DNA of 64,000 nucleotides from Epilithonimonas arachidiradicis (GCF_003610695.1 NZ_RAQH01000003.1:62001-126000); one strand, 5' to 3'. Shown: positions 8,175 to 15,708, counted from the stretch's first letter. Numbers and translations: made by a program. Notes: generated from the sequence alone by a model not told the origin.

Positions 8175-8564
8175 TCATTTGCCGTCTGTAGACTTCAAAG
8201 CCCAAGCGATCAAAGCTGGTTGCATAAATAATCTGGCGAATCTTTTATTATCTGTGTTCAGTCCAAAGGCGTTTCTTCTTTCTTTGTACTGGGTGTAGTT
8301 TCCAGGGAAAACGGCGGTGAATAATCCAGCGACCGCTTTTCCAACAAGCGATTCATATTTCTTTGGTGTCGCAATCACTGCAACGCCCATTGCGATTTCA
8401 ACGATTCCGGAATAGACTACGGTGTCATCTTTTTCCAATGGCACCCATTCTGGAACTTGGGCTTGGAATTCTTTTCTAGCGAATGTGAGGTGTCCGATTC
8501 CTGCCGAAATCAACATTGCGCCTAATCCGTATTTTGCGATGGTTTTGATTGTATTGGCTTCCAT
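8175..8564 (-). CDS. DoxX-family membrane protein
   Basis: Small membrane protein of about 129 residues with four predicted hydrophobic segments: YGLGAMLISAGIGHLTF, a GIVEIAMGVAVIA segment, AGLFTAVFPGNYTQY, and a C-terminal ALIAWALKS. The order and the SAGIGHLTF motif fit the DoxX/DoxD group, often linked to redox or thiosulfate metabolism, though most members have no known role. The start MEANTIKT is preferred over the ATG 14 codons upstream (8606), because the extra N-terminal residues are polar and the family begins near the first membrane segment. Confidence 0.75.
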   Translation of the reverse strand: MEANTIKTIAKYGLGAMLISAGIGHLTFARKEFQAQVPEWVPLEKDDTVVYSGIVEIAMGVAVIATPKKYESLVGKAVAGLFTAVFPGNYTQYKERRNAFGLNTDNKRFARLFMQPALIAWALKSTDGK

Positions 8565-8703
8565 TTTTGAACTATTTTTTTGGATGAGGTTCAAGAATGA
8601 TTCCAAAGCTTGGAATGGGATGTTAAAATATCTTTAAAGCTTTGTTTTCATAGATATGTTTTTGACAGTTTGCCAGAGTTGCTTTTTTGGTTTTGGGTCA
8701 AAT

Positions 8704-9462
8704 CTACAAATGAAAATACCGTGGATCGGGATATTGAAACTCAAAATCCAATTCCTTAATTAATTTTTCAGGAGAGATCGTTCTGCCTTTGGTCGTACGC
8801 TCATCAGAGTAGGAGAGTCCTTTCTGTGCGTTGATGACTTCTTCTTTGTTCGGATGAATGGGTGCAACGACATTGTAAACTTTGGATTGCGATTGATTGT
8901 TCAGCATTTTCTCTACAACAGAACAAATATCCGCATAATGAATATGATTCACTAACTGATCCAGCTGAGAAATATTGTAATTCTTCAAAAGTCTCTGATC
9001 ACCCATCAGTCCGGCTAATCTCAAAATGTTGGTCTGGAGGAATTGTTTTAAAATGAATGCCTCGCTTTCTACTTCAAAAGGCGATTGGTCTTCCTCAACG
9101 AAGTCTTTATCCCAAGCCGGATAAACGCCTGTGGAGCTCATGAGGAATAACTGCCCTTTGAAATCTCCTAAAAATTTGAGAAGATTTTGCTGCCTTTCCT
9201 TCATGGAAACCTGCATTCCTCTGATCCCGGAAAACGGAATGGTAACAATGACAGCATCAAGTTCAGATGCAACTTCCCATTCCTTCATTTCAGGATTGAT
9301 CTCATCTGGAAAACACGCCAAAGTAGTACGAAATCCTTTAGACTCTAAGTCTTCTATTTTTGATTCTGTAGTTGTAGTTGCGAAGATTTCATATCGGTCA
9401 GATACTCTTTCTGCGATGTGGGTTCCCAGCCAGCCGCAGCCGATGATGCCTAGTTTTTTCAT
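8704..9462 (-). CDS. NAD(P)-binding Rossmann-fold protein, YeeZ/SDR-like
   Basis: A 252-residue cytoplasmic protein beginning MKKLGIIGCGWLGTHIAER, with the GxGxxG-type motif at residues 7-12. VIVTIPFSG and SSTGVYP follow, as in extended short-chain dehydrogenase/epimerase proteins; substrate unknown. The frame is open 55 codons further upstream, but that part is made of dispersed-repeat sequence, and a -7 box TATTTTTG (minus strand, 9481-9488) lies inside it, so the start at 9462 is chosen. Confidence 0.8.
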   Translation of the reverse strand: MKKLGIIGCGWLGTHIAERVSDRYEIFATTTTESKIEDLESKGFRTTLACFPDEINPEMKEWEVASELDAVIVTIPFSGIRGMQVSMKERQQNLLKFLGDFKGQLFLMSSTGVYPAWDKDFVEEDQSPFEVESEAFILKQFLQTNILRLAGLMGDQRLLKNYNISQLDQLVNHIHYADICSVVEKMLNNQSQSKVYNVVAPIHPNKEEVINAQKGLSYSDERTTKGRTISPEKLIKELDFEFQYPDPRYFHL

Positions 9463-9534
9463 TGATTTATTTCGATGCTTCAAAAATATCGATTTAATGT
9501 ATATTACAATGAATAAAAATTGTTTTTGTATCGT

Positions 9535-9632
9535 CGTCATTGCGAGAAGTGAGGCACGAACGACGAAGCAATCTGTTCGGGATGACGTAATAAGTTCAAC
9601 AGATTGCTTCGTCGTGTCTCCTCGCAATGGCG
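9535..9632. repeat. Inverted repeat of the CATTGCGAG/CGAAGCAATCTG type
   Basis: Left arm (9535-9577) contains CGTCATTGCGAG and ACGACGAAGCAATCTGTT; the right arm (9598-9632) is its approximate inverse with AACAGATTGCTTCGTCGTG and CTCGCAATGGCG. About 20 bases separate them. This is a dispersed-element form, not coding DNA, although it keeps frames open on both strands. Confidence 0.75.
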
Positions 9633-9649
9633 CTCCATTATTTCGCCTC

Positions 9650-9786
9650 GTCAGTTCGAGTGTTTTTTCGAAACGAAGTGTAGAAAAAATGTATCGAGAA
9701 CCCTTGAACTGACAACAAAACTATTTTTCAAAACCCAAACTTCTAGATACATTCCGCTTCGCTACGTTACTCGAGGTGACGGTGCA
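9650..9786. repeat. Composite intergenic repeats (GTCAGTTCGAG and CTCGAGGTGAC blocks)
   Basis: GTCAGTTCGAG at 9650 faces TTGAACTGAC ending at 9713, enclosing GTATCGAGAACCC. A second block, TAGATACATTCCGCTTCGC followed by TACGTTACTCGAGGTGACG, ends near 9782. Both read as pieces of dispersed palindromic elements. Together with 9535-9632 they fill the 369-base gap between the Rossmann-fold gene and the DUF6261-like gene. Confidence 0.6.
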
Positions 9787-9794
9787 TGCAAAAC

Positions 9795-9822
9795 AACAAA
9801 AAAACTCAGCATTCCGCTGAGT
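9795..9822 (-). terminator. Terminator of the DUF6261-like gene
   Basis: ACTCAGC at 9804-9810 pairs with GCTGAGT at 9816-9822 across a 5-base loop. On the minus strand it is followed by TTTTTTTGTTG. Confidence 0.85.
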
Positions 9823-9831
9823 TCTCATAAT

Positions 9832-10530
9832 TTACACTGGTTTTTCTTCCTTCCTTTTGACATCAGAATTTTTCGCTGCCTTTACCAGCTCATTCGTATC
9901 GGTGTAGAGCAGTTCCCAACCCGGAACTTCTTTCATGACTGTCAACAGATTGAGATACGCTTTCAGGTTTTTCTCTAGGTCTTTGCGGATGGCAGAGGCG
10001 CTGGTCATCTGTCTCAGATCTGCATTAGCTTCTGCCTGATCTGCGAATATGGTTTCGAAAGCCTCGTGCTTGGTTTTCATTTCCGTAAAGGCAGGATTAA
10101 GGGAAAGAAGCGTTAATTTCTGTTGGTTTTGCGGAGTTTCCAGTTCTTCGATCAGCTTTTTCATCTGGGCGGTTTGTGAGGAATAGCTTAAACGGTCAAG
10201 ATTCAGTCCAAAAGTTTTGAAAACATTGTACAAATCTTCCGCCGACTGATAATTAGGTGCTGTCTGAAGTTTTCGGTAACCGTTAAGAAATGCTTTCAGA
10301 TTGGTGTAAGATACATCTCTTTCGTGGTCTGCCGTGGCCACCTCTTTACCTTTCCCGCTGTAGATCTGCTTAGTATAGACCAGATCATACGTCGAGTAGG
10401 AGGTCTGCAAAGTTGCGGTCAAAGGATGGTTGGAGATCACAGGATATTTTCCTGACTGAATGTTTGAAATAATTCTCTGAGCCAAAGTCGCAAGGTCTTT
10501 GGTGCTCAGACGTGCTAATGTAATTTTCAT
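9832..10530 (-). CDS. DUF6261-like protein
   Basis: A 232-residue soluble, largely helical protein beginning MKITLARLSTKDLATLAQRI. It resembles the flavobacterial DUF6261 family, which has no known function. No catalytic motif, signal peptide or membrane segment is visible; the C terminus is Lys/Glu rich. It has its own terminator, and its promoter lies in the shared divergent region upstream of the Septu-like operon. The family assignment is from memory of its N-terminal sequence. Confidence 0.75.
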   Translation of the reverse strand: MKITLARLSTKDLATLAQRIISNIQSGKYPVISNHPLTATLQTSYSTYDLVYTKQIYSGKGKEVATADHERDVSYTNLKAFLNGYRKLQTAPNYQSAEDLYNVFKTFGLNLDRLSYSSQTAQMKKLIEELETPQNQQKLTLLSLNPAFTEMKTKHEAFETIFADQAEANADLRQMTSASAIRKDLEKNLKAYLNLLTVMKEVPGWELLYTDTNELVKAAKNSDVKRKEEKPV

Positions 10531-10578
10531 CAGTAAAAATGTGTTTTTGTTATTAATAATGGAACTAAATCCTTAAAA

Positions 10579-10609
10579 CAAATATAAAAATTTAGTATTA
10601 ACTCACAAA
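10579..10609 (-). promoter_or_regulatory. Promoter of the DUF6261-like gene
   Basis: On the minus strand, TATATTTG (10579-10586) with TTTG at 10606-10609, 19 bp between box and TTG, is a full match to the phylum promoter. The upstream element lies inside the first 42-bp repeat unit. Confidence 0.7.
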
Positions 10610-10762
10610 CAATATTGTTGGAAACAAAATACAGTTGTATTTGATCGCAAATAACCCTGTTTTAAACTAATGTAAAGTGTATTTGATTACAAACAAGCTT
10701 GTTTTATCAAAATGTAAGTTGTATTTGGTTACAAATAGGGTAATTTGTAATAAATGTAAATA
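10595..10762. repeat. Four tandem 42-bp repeats upstream of the Septu-like operon
   Basis: Units start at 10595, 10637, 10679 and 10721, exactly 42 bp apart. By hand alignment the unit at 10679 matches the others at about 27, 31 and 29 of 42 positions. Each begins GTATT and carries CAAA at the same offset. The last three have an ATTTG-N4-CAAA(T) inverted motif. Units 1 and 3 have the palindromes AACAATATTGTT and AACAAGCTTGTT. The array sits between two divergent genes and ends 20 bp before the palindromic promoter. Confidence 0.75.
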
Positions 10763-10781
10763 CTATTAATTTTTAAACGAA

Positions 10782-10821
10782 GGTTAAAAGTTTATTATAT
10801 TTGAATAATAAACTTTTAACC
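10782..10821 (+). promoter_or_regulatory. Septu-like operon promoter inside a perfect 17-bp inverted repeat
   Basis: GGTTAAAAGTTTATTAT at 10782-10798 is the exact inverse of 10805-10821, with a 6-base centre. The -7 box TATATTTG (10796-10803) straddles the centre of the palindrome, and the start codon of the ATPase gene is 8 bases beyond the right arm. The arrangement fits an operator that would block the promoter when bound. Confidence 0.75.
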
Positions 10822-10829
10822 ATAATAAA

Positions 10830-11981
10830 ATGTTTTTTTTTAATAACAATGAAAATATTGAATTATTTGAAAAGTCAATATCAGATGAAGATGTTAGCAT
10901 TCTAGTAGGTGTAAATGGATGCGGGAAAAGTACTTATTTAAATGATATTGCAAAACACCATTTAAATAAAGGGAAACCAGTCATATGTATTGCAAATACT
11001 ATATATGATAAATTTACATTAAAGTCATATAAAGCTAAAATACTTAAAAGTTCAAAAGGAAAAAATATTGCTAAGCAGTCTATTACGCAAGTTATAAATT
11101 TACTAGATAGTTATGACTCTAAGAGCTTTTTTAATCTTTCTAACGTATTTAATTATATAGATTTTAAGCCCATTATTGAATTTAATATACATAGTTTAAA
11201 TTCGGATTACAGAGAATTGATTTTAATGTCAAATATCTTTAATGATTCTGAAAAAGAAGACCTAGTAATCTCATTAAACAACTCTTTTGAATTATTTTAT
11301 GAAGGTGATACTAGATTTGTATTGGATTTTAGCAATAATAATGATTATGAAAAATATAAAAACAGATTATTTTTGAGAATTTTAAAATATGAAAACAAAC
11401 TAAAAAAAATTAATGTTTTAAAAAAAATAGATGTAACATTATTTAAGAATGATAATTTTTTTCTATTAAGTAATGCTAGTTCAGGGGAATTAACATTAAT
11501 AGCATCTCTAATATATATAAGTGCAAATATTCAAAATGAATCTGTAATCATAATTGATGAACCCGAAAACAGCCTTCATCCAAAATGGCAGATTGAGTAT
11601 GTTAAAAAATTAATTGACTTATTTTATTTCTATCAACCTAAAATAATAATTGCAACGCATTCTCCCTTAATTATTAATGGTGCAGAATTAAATATTAAAA
11701 ATGTCAATATTTTTAAAGGAAAATCATTTGGTGAATTCATTAAACAACCTGAAGATTTAAAGAATGTTGAAGAAATATATGATTATTATTTTGACGTCAC
11801 GACTCCGGAAAATAGATTTATTTCGCAATTTGTAATTGATAAATTCAATTTATTGACTGAACTAAAAATCTCATATTCAAATTTTGAAAACATCATTAAT
11901 GGCCTAATAAATAATTCGTATGATGTTCAACAAAAAAATGCATTGTTAGGAATTTTAGATTTAGCAAAAAATTACTCTTAG
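10830..11981 (+). CDS. AAA/ABC-type ATPase of a Septu-like defence operon (PtuA-like)
   Basis: A 383-residue ATPase of the OLD/RecF-like group. Walker A GVNGCGKST is at residues 27-35, the ABC-type signature NASSGEL near 215-221, Walker B VIIIDEPENSLHP at 239-251, and the switch His in ATHSPL near 277. The middle is helical. It is followed after one base by an HNH nuclease gene, the PtuA-PtuB order of Septu anti-phage systems, in which ATPase and nuclease form one complex. The DNA is far more AT-rich than its neighbours, a sign of transfer. No reverse transcriptase is next to it, so it is not a complete Ec78-type retron. Exact subtype not determined. Confidence 0.75.
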   Translation: MFFFNNNENIELFEKSISDEDVSILVGVNGCGKSTYLNDIAKHHLNKGKPVICIANTIYDKFTLKSYKAKILKSSKGKNIAKQSITQVINLLDSYDSKSFFNLSNVFNYIDFKPIIEFNIHSLNSDYRELILMSNIFNDSEKEDLVISLNNSFELFYEGDTRFVLDFSNNNDYEKYKNRLFLRILKYENKLKKINVLKKIDVTLFKNDNFFLLSNASSGELTLIASLIYISANIQNESVIIIDEPENSLHPKWQIEYVKKLIDLFYFYQPKIIIATHSPLIINGAELNIKNVNIFKGKSFGEFIKQPEDLKNVEEIYDYYFDVTTPENRFISQFVIDKFNLLTELKISYSNFENIINGLINNSYDVQQKNALLGILDLAKNYS

Positions 11982-11982
11982 A

Positions 11983-12597
11983 ATGGTTTATACAAGTGAA
12001 GAACTACAGATTATCGAGCAAGCAAAATCTGAAGGTGGAGATATTTGGAAAAATAAAATATTAGATCCAATTAAGAGAAGGATTAAAACTCATTACAGGA
12101 CAAATGATTCTGAGCAGTGTTGCTATTGTAAAAGAGATTTTCAAGATGAATTTAATATGGTGATTGATATTGAACATATTCTTCCAAAAGCTAATTCTTT
12201 ATTTAAAGAATATATGTTTGATATTGAAAATTTGAACATTTCGTGTAAAAGATGTAATATGACTATCAAAAATGATAGAATCGATTTTATTGTTGATCTA
12301 AAAACAATAAAGCCTGATTATAGAATTTCAAATAAATACTTTTTTATACACCCTAATTTTGATAATTATTTTGACCATATAGACTATGAAGCTACGATTA
12401 GGAATAATAAAAAATTAATAAAATATATAAAAAAAACTGAAAAAGGAAAGTATACTTATAATTATTTTCATTTAGACAGAATAGAAATAGATACATTTGA
12501 TAATGTACAAGGGGTTAAAATTCAGGGCGTTGAATTAAATCCTGATTTACCTGAAGATACAAAGTCTGCTTTTAAAGCTTTAGCAACTAAACTATAG
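11983..12597 (+). CDS. HNH endonuclease of a Septu-like defence operon (PtuB-like)
   Basis: A 204-residue HNH nuclease. The two zinc knuckles are C46-x2-C49 (CCYCKRDF) and C88-x2-C91 (SCKRCN). The catalytic His is in DIEHILPKA (H65) and the central Asn in ENLNISCKRCN (N83). The order CxxC...EHILPK...NL..SCxxCN matches PtuB and retron-associated HNH proteins. Start and stop are one base from the ATPase gene, so the two are translationally coupled. The C-terminal half is not recognised. Very AT-rich like its partner. The expected role is nucleic acid cleavage upon phage infection, gated by the ATPase. Confidence 0.75.
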   Translation: MVYTSEELQIIEQAKSEGGDIWKNKILDPIKRRIKTHYRTNDSEQCCYCKRDFQDEFNMVIDIEHILPKANSLFKEYMFDIENLNISCKRCNMTIKNDRIDFIVDLKTIKPDYRISNKYFFIHPNFDNYFDHIDYEATIRNNKKLIKYIKKTEKGKYTYNYFHLDRIEIDTFDNVQGVKIQGVELNPDLPEDTKSAFKALATKL

Positions 12598-12617
12598 TTT
12601 TTATTACTTAAATAAAA

Positions 12618-12642
12618 AAACCTGCCTCACAGCAGGTTTTTC
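12618..12642. terminator. Bidirectional terminator between the islet and hutU
   Basis: AAACCTGC at 12618-12625 pairs with GCAGGTTT at 12632-12639, loop CTCACA, with A/T runs on both sides. Confidence 0.85.
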
Positions 12643-12657
12643 CATATCTAAAAAGTT

Positions 12658-14643
12658 TTAAAACAAACTCTCATCCACAAAATTCGGCAACGTCACTTTC
12701 AAATTCGGCTCGGCTTCCATCGCTCTTTTGATGGCGAAAACAGCACCTTCATTTCTTGCCCAGCTTCGTCTTGAAATTCCGTTATTCACGTCCCAGAACA
12801 GCATCGATTTTAATCTTCTGTCGGCATCATCACTTCCATCGAGCAACATCCCGAAACCACCGTTGATCACTTCGCCCCAGCCAACGCCACCACCGTTGTG
12901 AATAGAAACCCAGGTCGCCCCACGGAAACTGTCGCCAATCACATTATGAATCGCCATATCTGCCGTAAATCTCGAGCCGTCATAAATATTGGAAGTCTCT
13001 CTATACGGCGAATCCGTGCCCGAAACATCGTGATGATCTCTTCCTAAAACTACAGCTCCAATCTCTCCGTTTTTAATCGCTTTGTTGAAAGCTTCTGCAA
13101 TTTTCATTCTTCCTTCGGCATCGGCGTATAAAATTCTCGCCTGTGAACCAACAACCAATTTATTTTCCTGCGCACCTTTGATCCATTGGATGTTGTCTTT
13201 CATCTGCTGTTGGATTTCTTCGGGAGAATTTTTGATCATTTCCTCTAAAACCTGACAGGCAATTTCGTCTGTTTTCTGCAAATCTCCCGGTTTTCCGCTG
13301 GTACAAACCCAACGGAACGGTCCGAAACCATAATCGAAACACATCGGTCCCATAATATCCTGAACATAACTTGGGTATTTAAATTCTCTTCCCAACGTAG
13401 GATTTTCTGCCATTACATCGGCTCCGGCTCTTGAAGCTTCCAACAAGAAAGCATTTCCGTAATCGAAGAAATACGTTCCTTTTTCTGTATGTTTATTGAT
13501 TGCTGCAGCGTGTCTTCTCAAGGTTTCCTGAACTTTTTCTTTGAATAATTCAGGATCTTCTGCCATCATCGTATTGGATTCCTCAAAGGTTTGTCCGACC
13601 GGATAATAACCTCCAGCCCAAGGATTGTGTAGCGAAGTCTGGTCTGAACCGATATCGATTCTTAAATTTTCTGCATCGAATTTCTCCCAAACCTCAACGA
13701 TATTTCCAAGATAAGCCAGAGAAACTGTTTCCTGATTTTCCTGAGCTTTTTTCACTCTTGCAACCAATTCATCCAGATTTTCGTGAATTTCATTCACCCA
13801 TTTCTGATCGTGACGGATTTTGGTAATCTTTGGATTCACTTCTGCAATGACAGTTACGCAACCTGCGATATTTCCAGCCTTTGGCTGAGCTCCGGACATT
13901 CCGCCCAGTCCTGAAGTTACGAATAATCCGCCTTTTGGCTCTTTATTTATTTTTCTGAAAGCATTCAAAACCGTAATCGTTGTTCCGTGAACAATTCCCT
14001 GCGGACCGATGTACATATAAGATCCTGCCGTCATTTGCCCGTACTGTGTCACACCCAAAGCGTTGAATTTCTCCCAATCATCGGGTTTAGAATAATTCGG
14101 GATCATCATTCCGTTCGTTACCACTACTCTTGGTGCATCTTTATGTGAAGGAAATAACCCCATCGGATGTCCGGAATACATCGTTAATGTTTGTTCGTCA
14201 GTCATTTCAGACAGATATTTCATTGTCAAAAGATACTGCGCCCAGTTCGAGAAAACTGCACCATTTCCACCATAAGTAATCAATTCGTGAGGATGTTGCG
14301 CCACGGCATAATCCAGGTTGTTTTGGATCATCAGCATAATCGCTTTTGCCTGCTCCGATTTTCCCGGATATTCTGCAATATCTCTCGCTTTCATCTCATA
14401 ATCCGGACGGAAACGATACATATAAATCCTTCCGTATTTCTCCAGTTCTTCCTTGAATTCCGGCAACAATTCTGCGTGGAATTTTGGATTGAAATAACGT
14501 AGAGCATTTTTCAGAGCTAATTTTTTCTCTTCATCCGTTAAGATTTCTTTACGTTTCGGCGCGTGATTGATACTTTGTTCGTATGGTTTTGGCTGAGGTA
14601 GTTCGGATGGAATTCCCTGTTGTATTTGTTGTTGGAAAGTCAT
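12658..14643 (-). CDS. hutU: Urocanate hydratase
   Basis: Converts urocanate to imidazolonepropionate, the second step of histidine breakdown, with tightly bound NAD. The 661-residue length fits the longer urocanase group. Visible: TYGGNGAVFSNWAQYLLT, the NAD-binding GLGGMSGAQPKAG, the active-site Cys region FRWVCTSG, and RDHHDVSGTDSPYRET. No hutH, hutI or hutG lies beside it, so the hut pathway is split in this genome. A terminator closes the gene on its 3' side. Confidence 0.95.
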   Translation of the reverse strand: MTFQQQIQQGIPSELPQPKPYEQSINHAPKRKEILTDEEKKLALKNALRYFNPKFHAELLPEFKEELEKYGRIYMYRFRPDYEMKARDIAEYPGKSEQAKAIMLMIQNNLDYAVAQHPHELITYGGNGAVFSNWAQYLLTMKYLSEMTDEQTLTMYSGHPMGLFPSHKDAPRVVVTNGMMIPNYSKPDDWEKFNALGVTQYGQMTAGSYMYIGPQGIVHGTTITVLNAFRKINKEPKGGLFVTSGLGGMSGAQPKAGNIAGCVTVIAEVNPKITKIRHDQKWVNEIHENLDELVARVKKAQENQETVSLAYLGNIVEVWEKFDAENLRIDIGSDQTSLHNPWAGGYYPVGQTFEESNTMMAEDPELFKEKVQETLRRHAAAINKHTEKGTYFFDYGNAFLLEASRAGADVMAENPTLGREFKYPSYVQDIMGPMCFDYGFGPFRWVCTSGKPGDLQKTDEIACQVLEEMIKNSPEEIQQQMKDNIQWIKGAQENKLVVGSQARILYADAEGRMKIAEAFNKAIKNGEIGAVVLGRDHHDVSGTDSPYRETSNIYDGSRFTADMAIHNVIGDSFRGATWVSIHNGGGVGWGEVINGGFGMLLDGSDDADRRLKSMLFWDVNNGISRRSWARNEGAVFAIKRAMEAEPNLKVTLPNFVDESLF

Positions 14644-14749
14644 TGAAAGTTTATAGTTTAAGGTTCAATGTTTAAAGTTTGTTTTGTGGTTTTAAAGATA
14701 TTCAATTTGAAAAACACTAACAAAATCTTTCATATAAATTGATATCACT

Positions 14750-14757
14750 TATATTTG
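14750..14757 (+). promoter_or_regulatory. -7 box of the riboswitch transcript
   Basis: TATATTTG matches TAnnTTTG and would start transcription about 10 bases before the cobalamin aptamer. No clear TTG is seen at the usual distance upstream. Confidence 0.6.
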
Positions 14758-14771
14758 CACTCATAAAAATA

Positions 14772-14842
14772 AAGGGTGAATCGTGTGCAAGTCACGAACT
14801 GTCGCGCAACCGTGATTCGCTGAGGCGGAAAGTCGGATCCCC
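14772..14842 (+). ncRNA. Cobalamin riboswitch (short form)
   Basis: The conserved core is visible. CGTG-TGCAAGT-CACG (14782-14796) is the stem-loop equivalent of CCAG-TGCGAAT-CTGG in the E. coli btuB switch. It is followed at once by the B12-box form CTGTCGCGCAACCGTGA (14799-14815), then GGCGGAAAGTCGGATCCCC (14824-14842), matching the AAGTC...ACC block. The large peripheral arm of class I is missing, so it is a compact form. The gene directly downstream is an acyl-CoA thioesterase rather than a B12 transporter. Confidence 0.8.
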
Positions 14843-14917
14843 AAAAACTTTCGCGATTTGAAGTAGAAATTTGATTTTCTATTCATTTCAATGTTTAATC
14901 TAAATTCTAAAAAAGAA

Positions 14918-15307
14918 ATGAATTACGAAGCCAAAATTAAGGAGTCGGAAACCCACGTCTTCAAAGTTGTATTCCCAAATACAACCAATCATCATAATAC
15001 AATGTTCGGAGGAAAAGTAATGGAAATGATGGATGAAGTGGCTTTTATGACTGCTACTCGTTTCGCCAGAAAATCCTTTGTAACAGTAAGTTGTGATAGA
15101 ATAGATTTTAAAAAACCGATTCCTGCAGATACTTTGGTAGAATTGATTGGAAAAGTAAAATATGTTGGGAATACCAGCGTAAAAGTCAATATTGAAATAT
15201 TCATCGAGGAGATGTATGCTGACACTCGTGAAAAAGCTGTTTCAGGAGATTTTACTCTTGTCGCTATTGATGAAAATAAAAAGCCGGCAAGAATCTTTGA
15301 AAACTAG
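14918..15307 (+). CDS. Acyl-CoA thioesterase, hotdog fold (YciA/BACH-like)
   Basis: Hydrolyses acyl-CoA to free acid and CoA. Hotdog-fold features: NTTNHHNTMFGGKVMEMMDE, where the family has N-x-G-x-xFGG-x-xM-x-xMDE with the catalytic acid, then FVTVSCDRIDFKKPIPADT and a final strand. The start MNYEAKIKE after an A-rich stretch is chosen; the ATG nine codons upstream (14891) is possible. It follows the cobalamin riboswitch with no other gene between, so its expression should fall when B12 is plentiful. Substrate chain length cannot be told from sequence. Confidence 0.85.
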   Translation: MNYEAKIKESETHVFKVVFPNTTNHHNTMFGGKVMEMMDEVAFMTATRFARKSFVTVSCDRIDFKKPIPADTLVELIGKVKYVGNTSVKVNIEIFIEEMYADTREKAVSGDFTLVAIDENKKPARIFEN

Positions 15308-15313
15308 AAATAA

Positions 15314-15341
15314 AAAAGCTTACTGTATTCAGTAAGCTTTT
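15314..15341. terminator. Bidirectional terminator after the thioesterase gene
   Basis: AAAAGCTTACTG at 15314-15325 pairs perfectly with CAGTAAGCTTTT at 15330-15341, loop TATT. Confidence 0.9.
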
Positions 15342-15345
15342 GGTT

Positions 15346-15645
15346 TTATTCGATGAGGTCTTCGTTTTGTTCTTCGTGGTCGTCCTCGTTGTCACTTTGG
15401 CTGTAATAATTATTTTCTTCGTCAGGCAATTGATCATTGATCTGTTCAAAATTATCATCATCTTCTGCGCCCGGAACATCTAGTCCGAATGGCATTTCGT
15501 CATTCACCTGACTTGGATCTTTTATAGGATTTCCATCGCCGTCCAAAGGAACGTGTTCTTCTCGGTTAAAGATATCTTCGCCCGGATTGTAATCCATTTC
15601 TCTTAATTTTCTTTCTTGTTCGTTGATGTTATCTTCTGGTGTCAT
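15346..15645 (-). CDS. Hypothetical very acidic protein, 99 residues
   Basis: Function unknown. About a third of the residues are Asp or Glu, with few Lys or Arg, and the C-terminal half is a run of DDD, EE and QND patterns, so it is probably largely disordered. It begins MTPEDNINEQERKLREMDYN and contains PLDGDGNPIKDPS. No signal peptide or membrane segment. A single-gene unit that shares a terminator with the thioesterase. Proteins of this look occur in flavobacteria, but no role is known to me. Confidence 0.7.
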   Translation of the reverse strand: MTPEDNINEQERKLREMDYNPGEDIFNREEHVPLDGDGNPIKDPSQVNDEMPFGLDVPGAEDDDNFEQINDQLPDEENNYYSQSDNEDDHEEQNEDLIE

Positions 15646-15708
15646 AATATTTTGATTTTAGTTAAGACAGCTAAGACAAATATGATTCCAAGCTGAGATT
15701 TTTAAGAA

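Noticed and set aside
9463-9627. N-terminal 55-codon extension of the Rossmann-fold gene
   Set aside because: The extension reads through the CATTGCGAG repeat and over a -7 box; the GxGxxG motif fits a start at 9462.
9131-9978. Plus-strand open frames over the repeat cluster
   Set aside because: They are antisense to two good genes and joined through dispersed repeats; no family motif.
10595-10762. The 42-bp array as a CRISPR or replication iteron cluster
   Set aside because: The units abut with no unique spacers, are poorly conserved for CRISPR, and no cas or replication gene is near.
10595-12597. A complete Ec78-type retron
   Set aside because: No reverse transcriptase gene lies in or beside the islet; only the ATPase and HNH parts are present.
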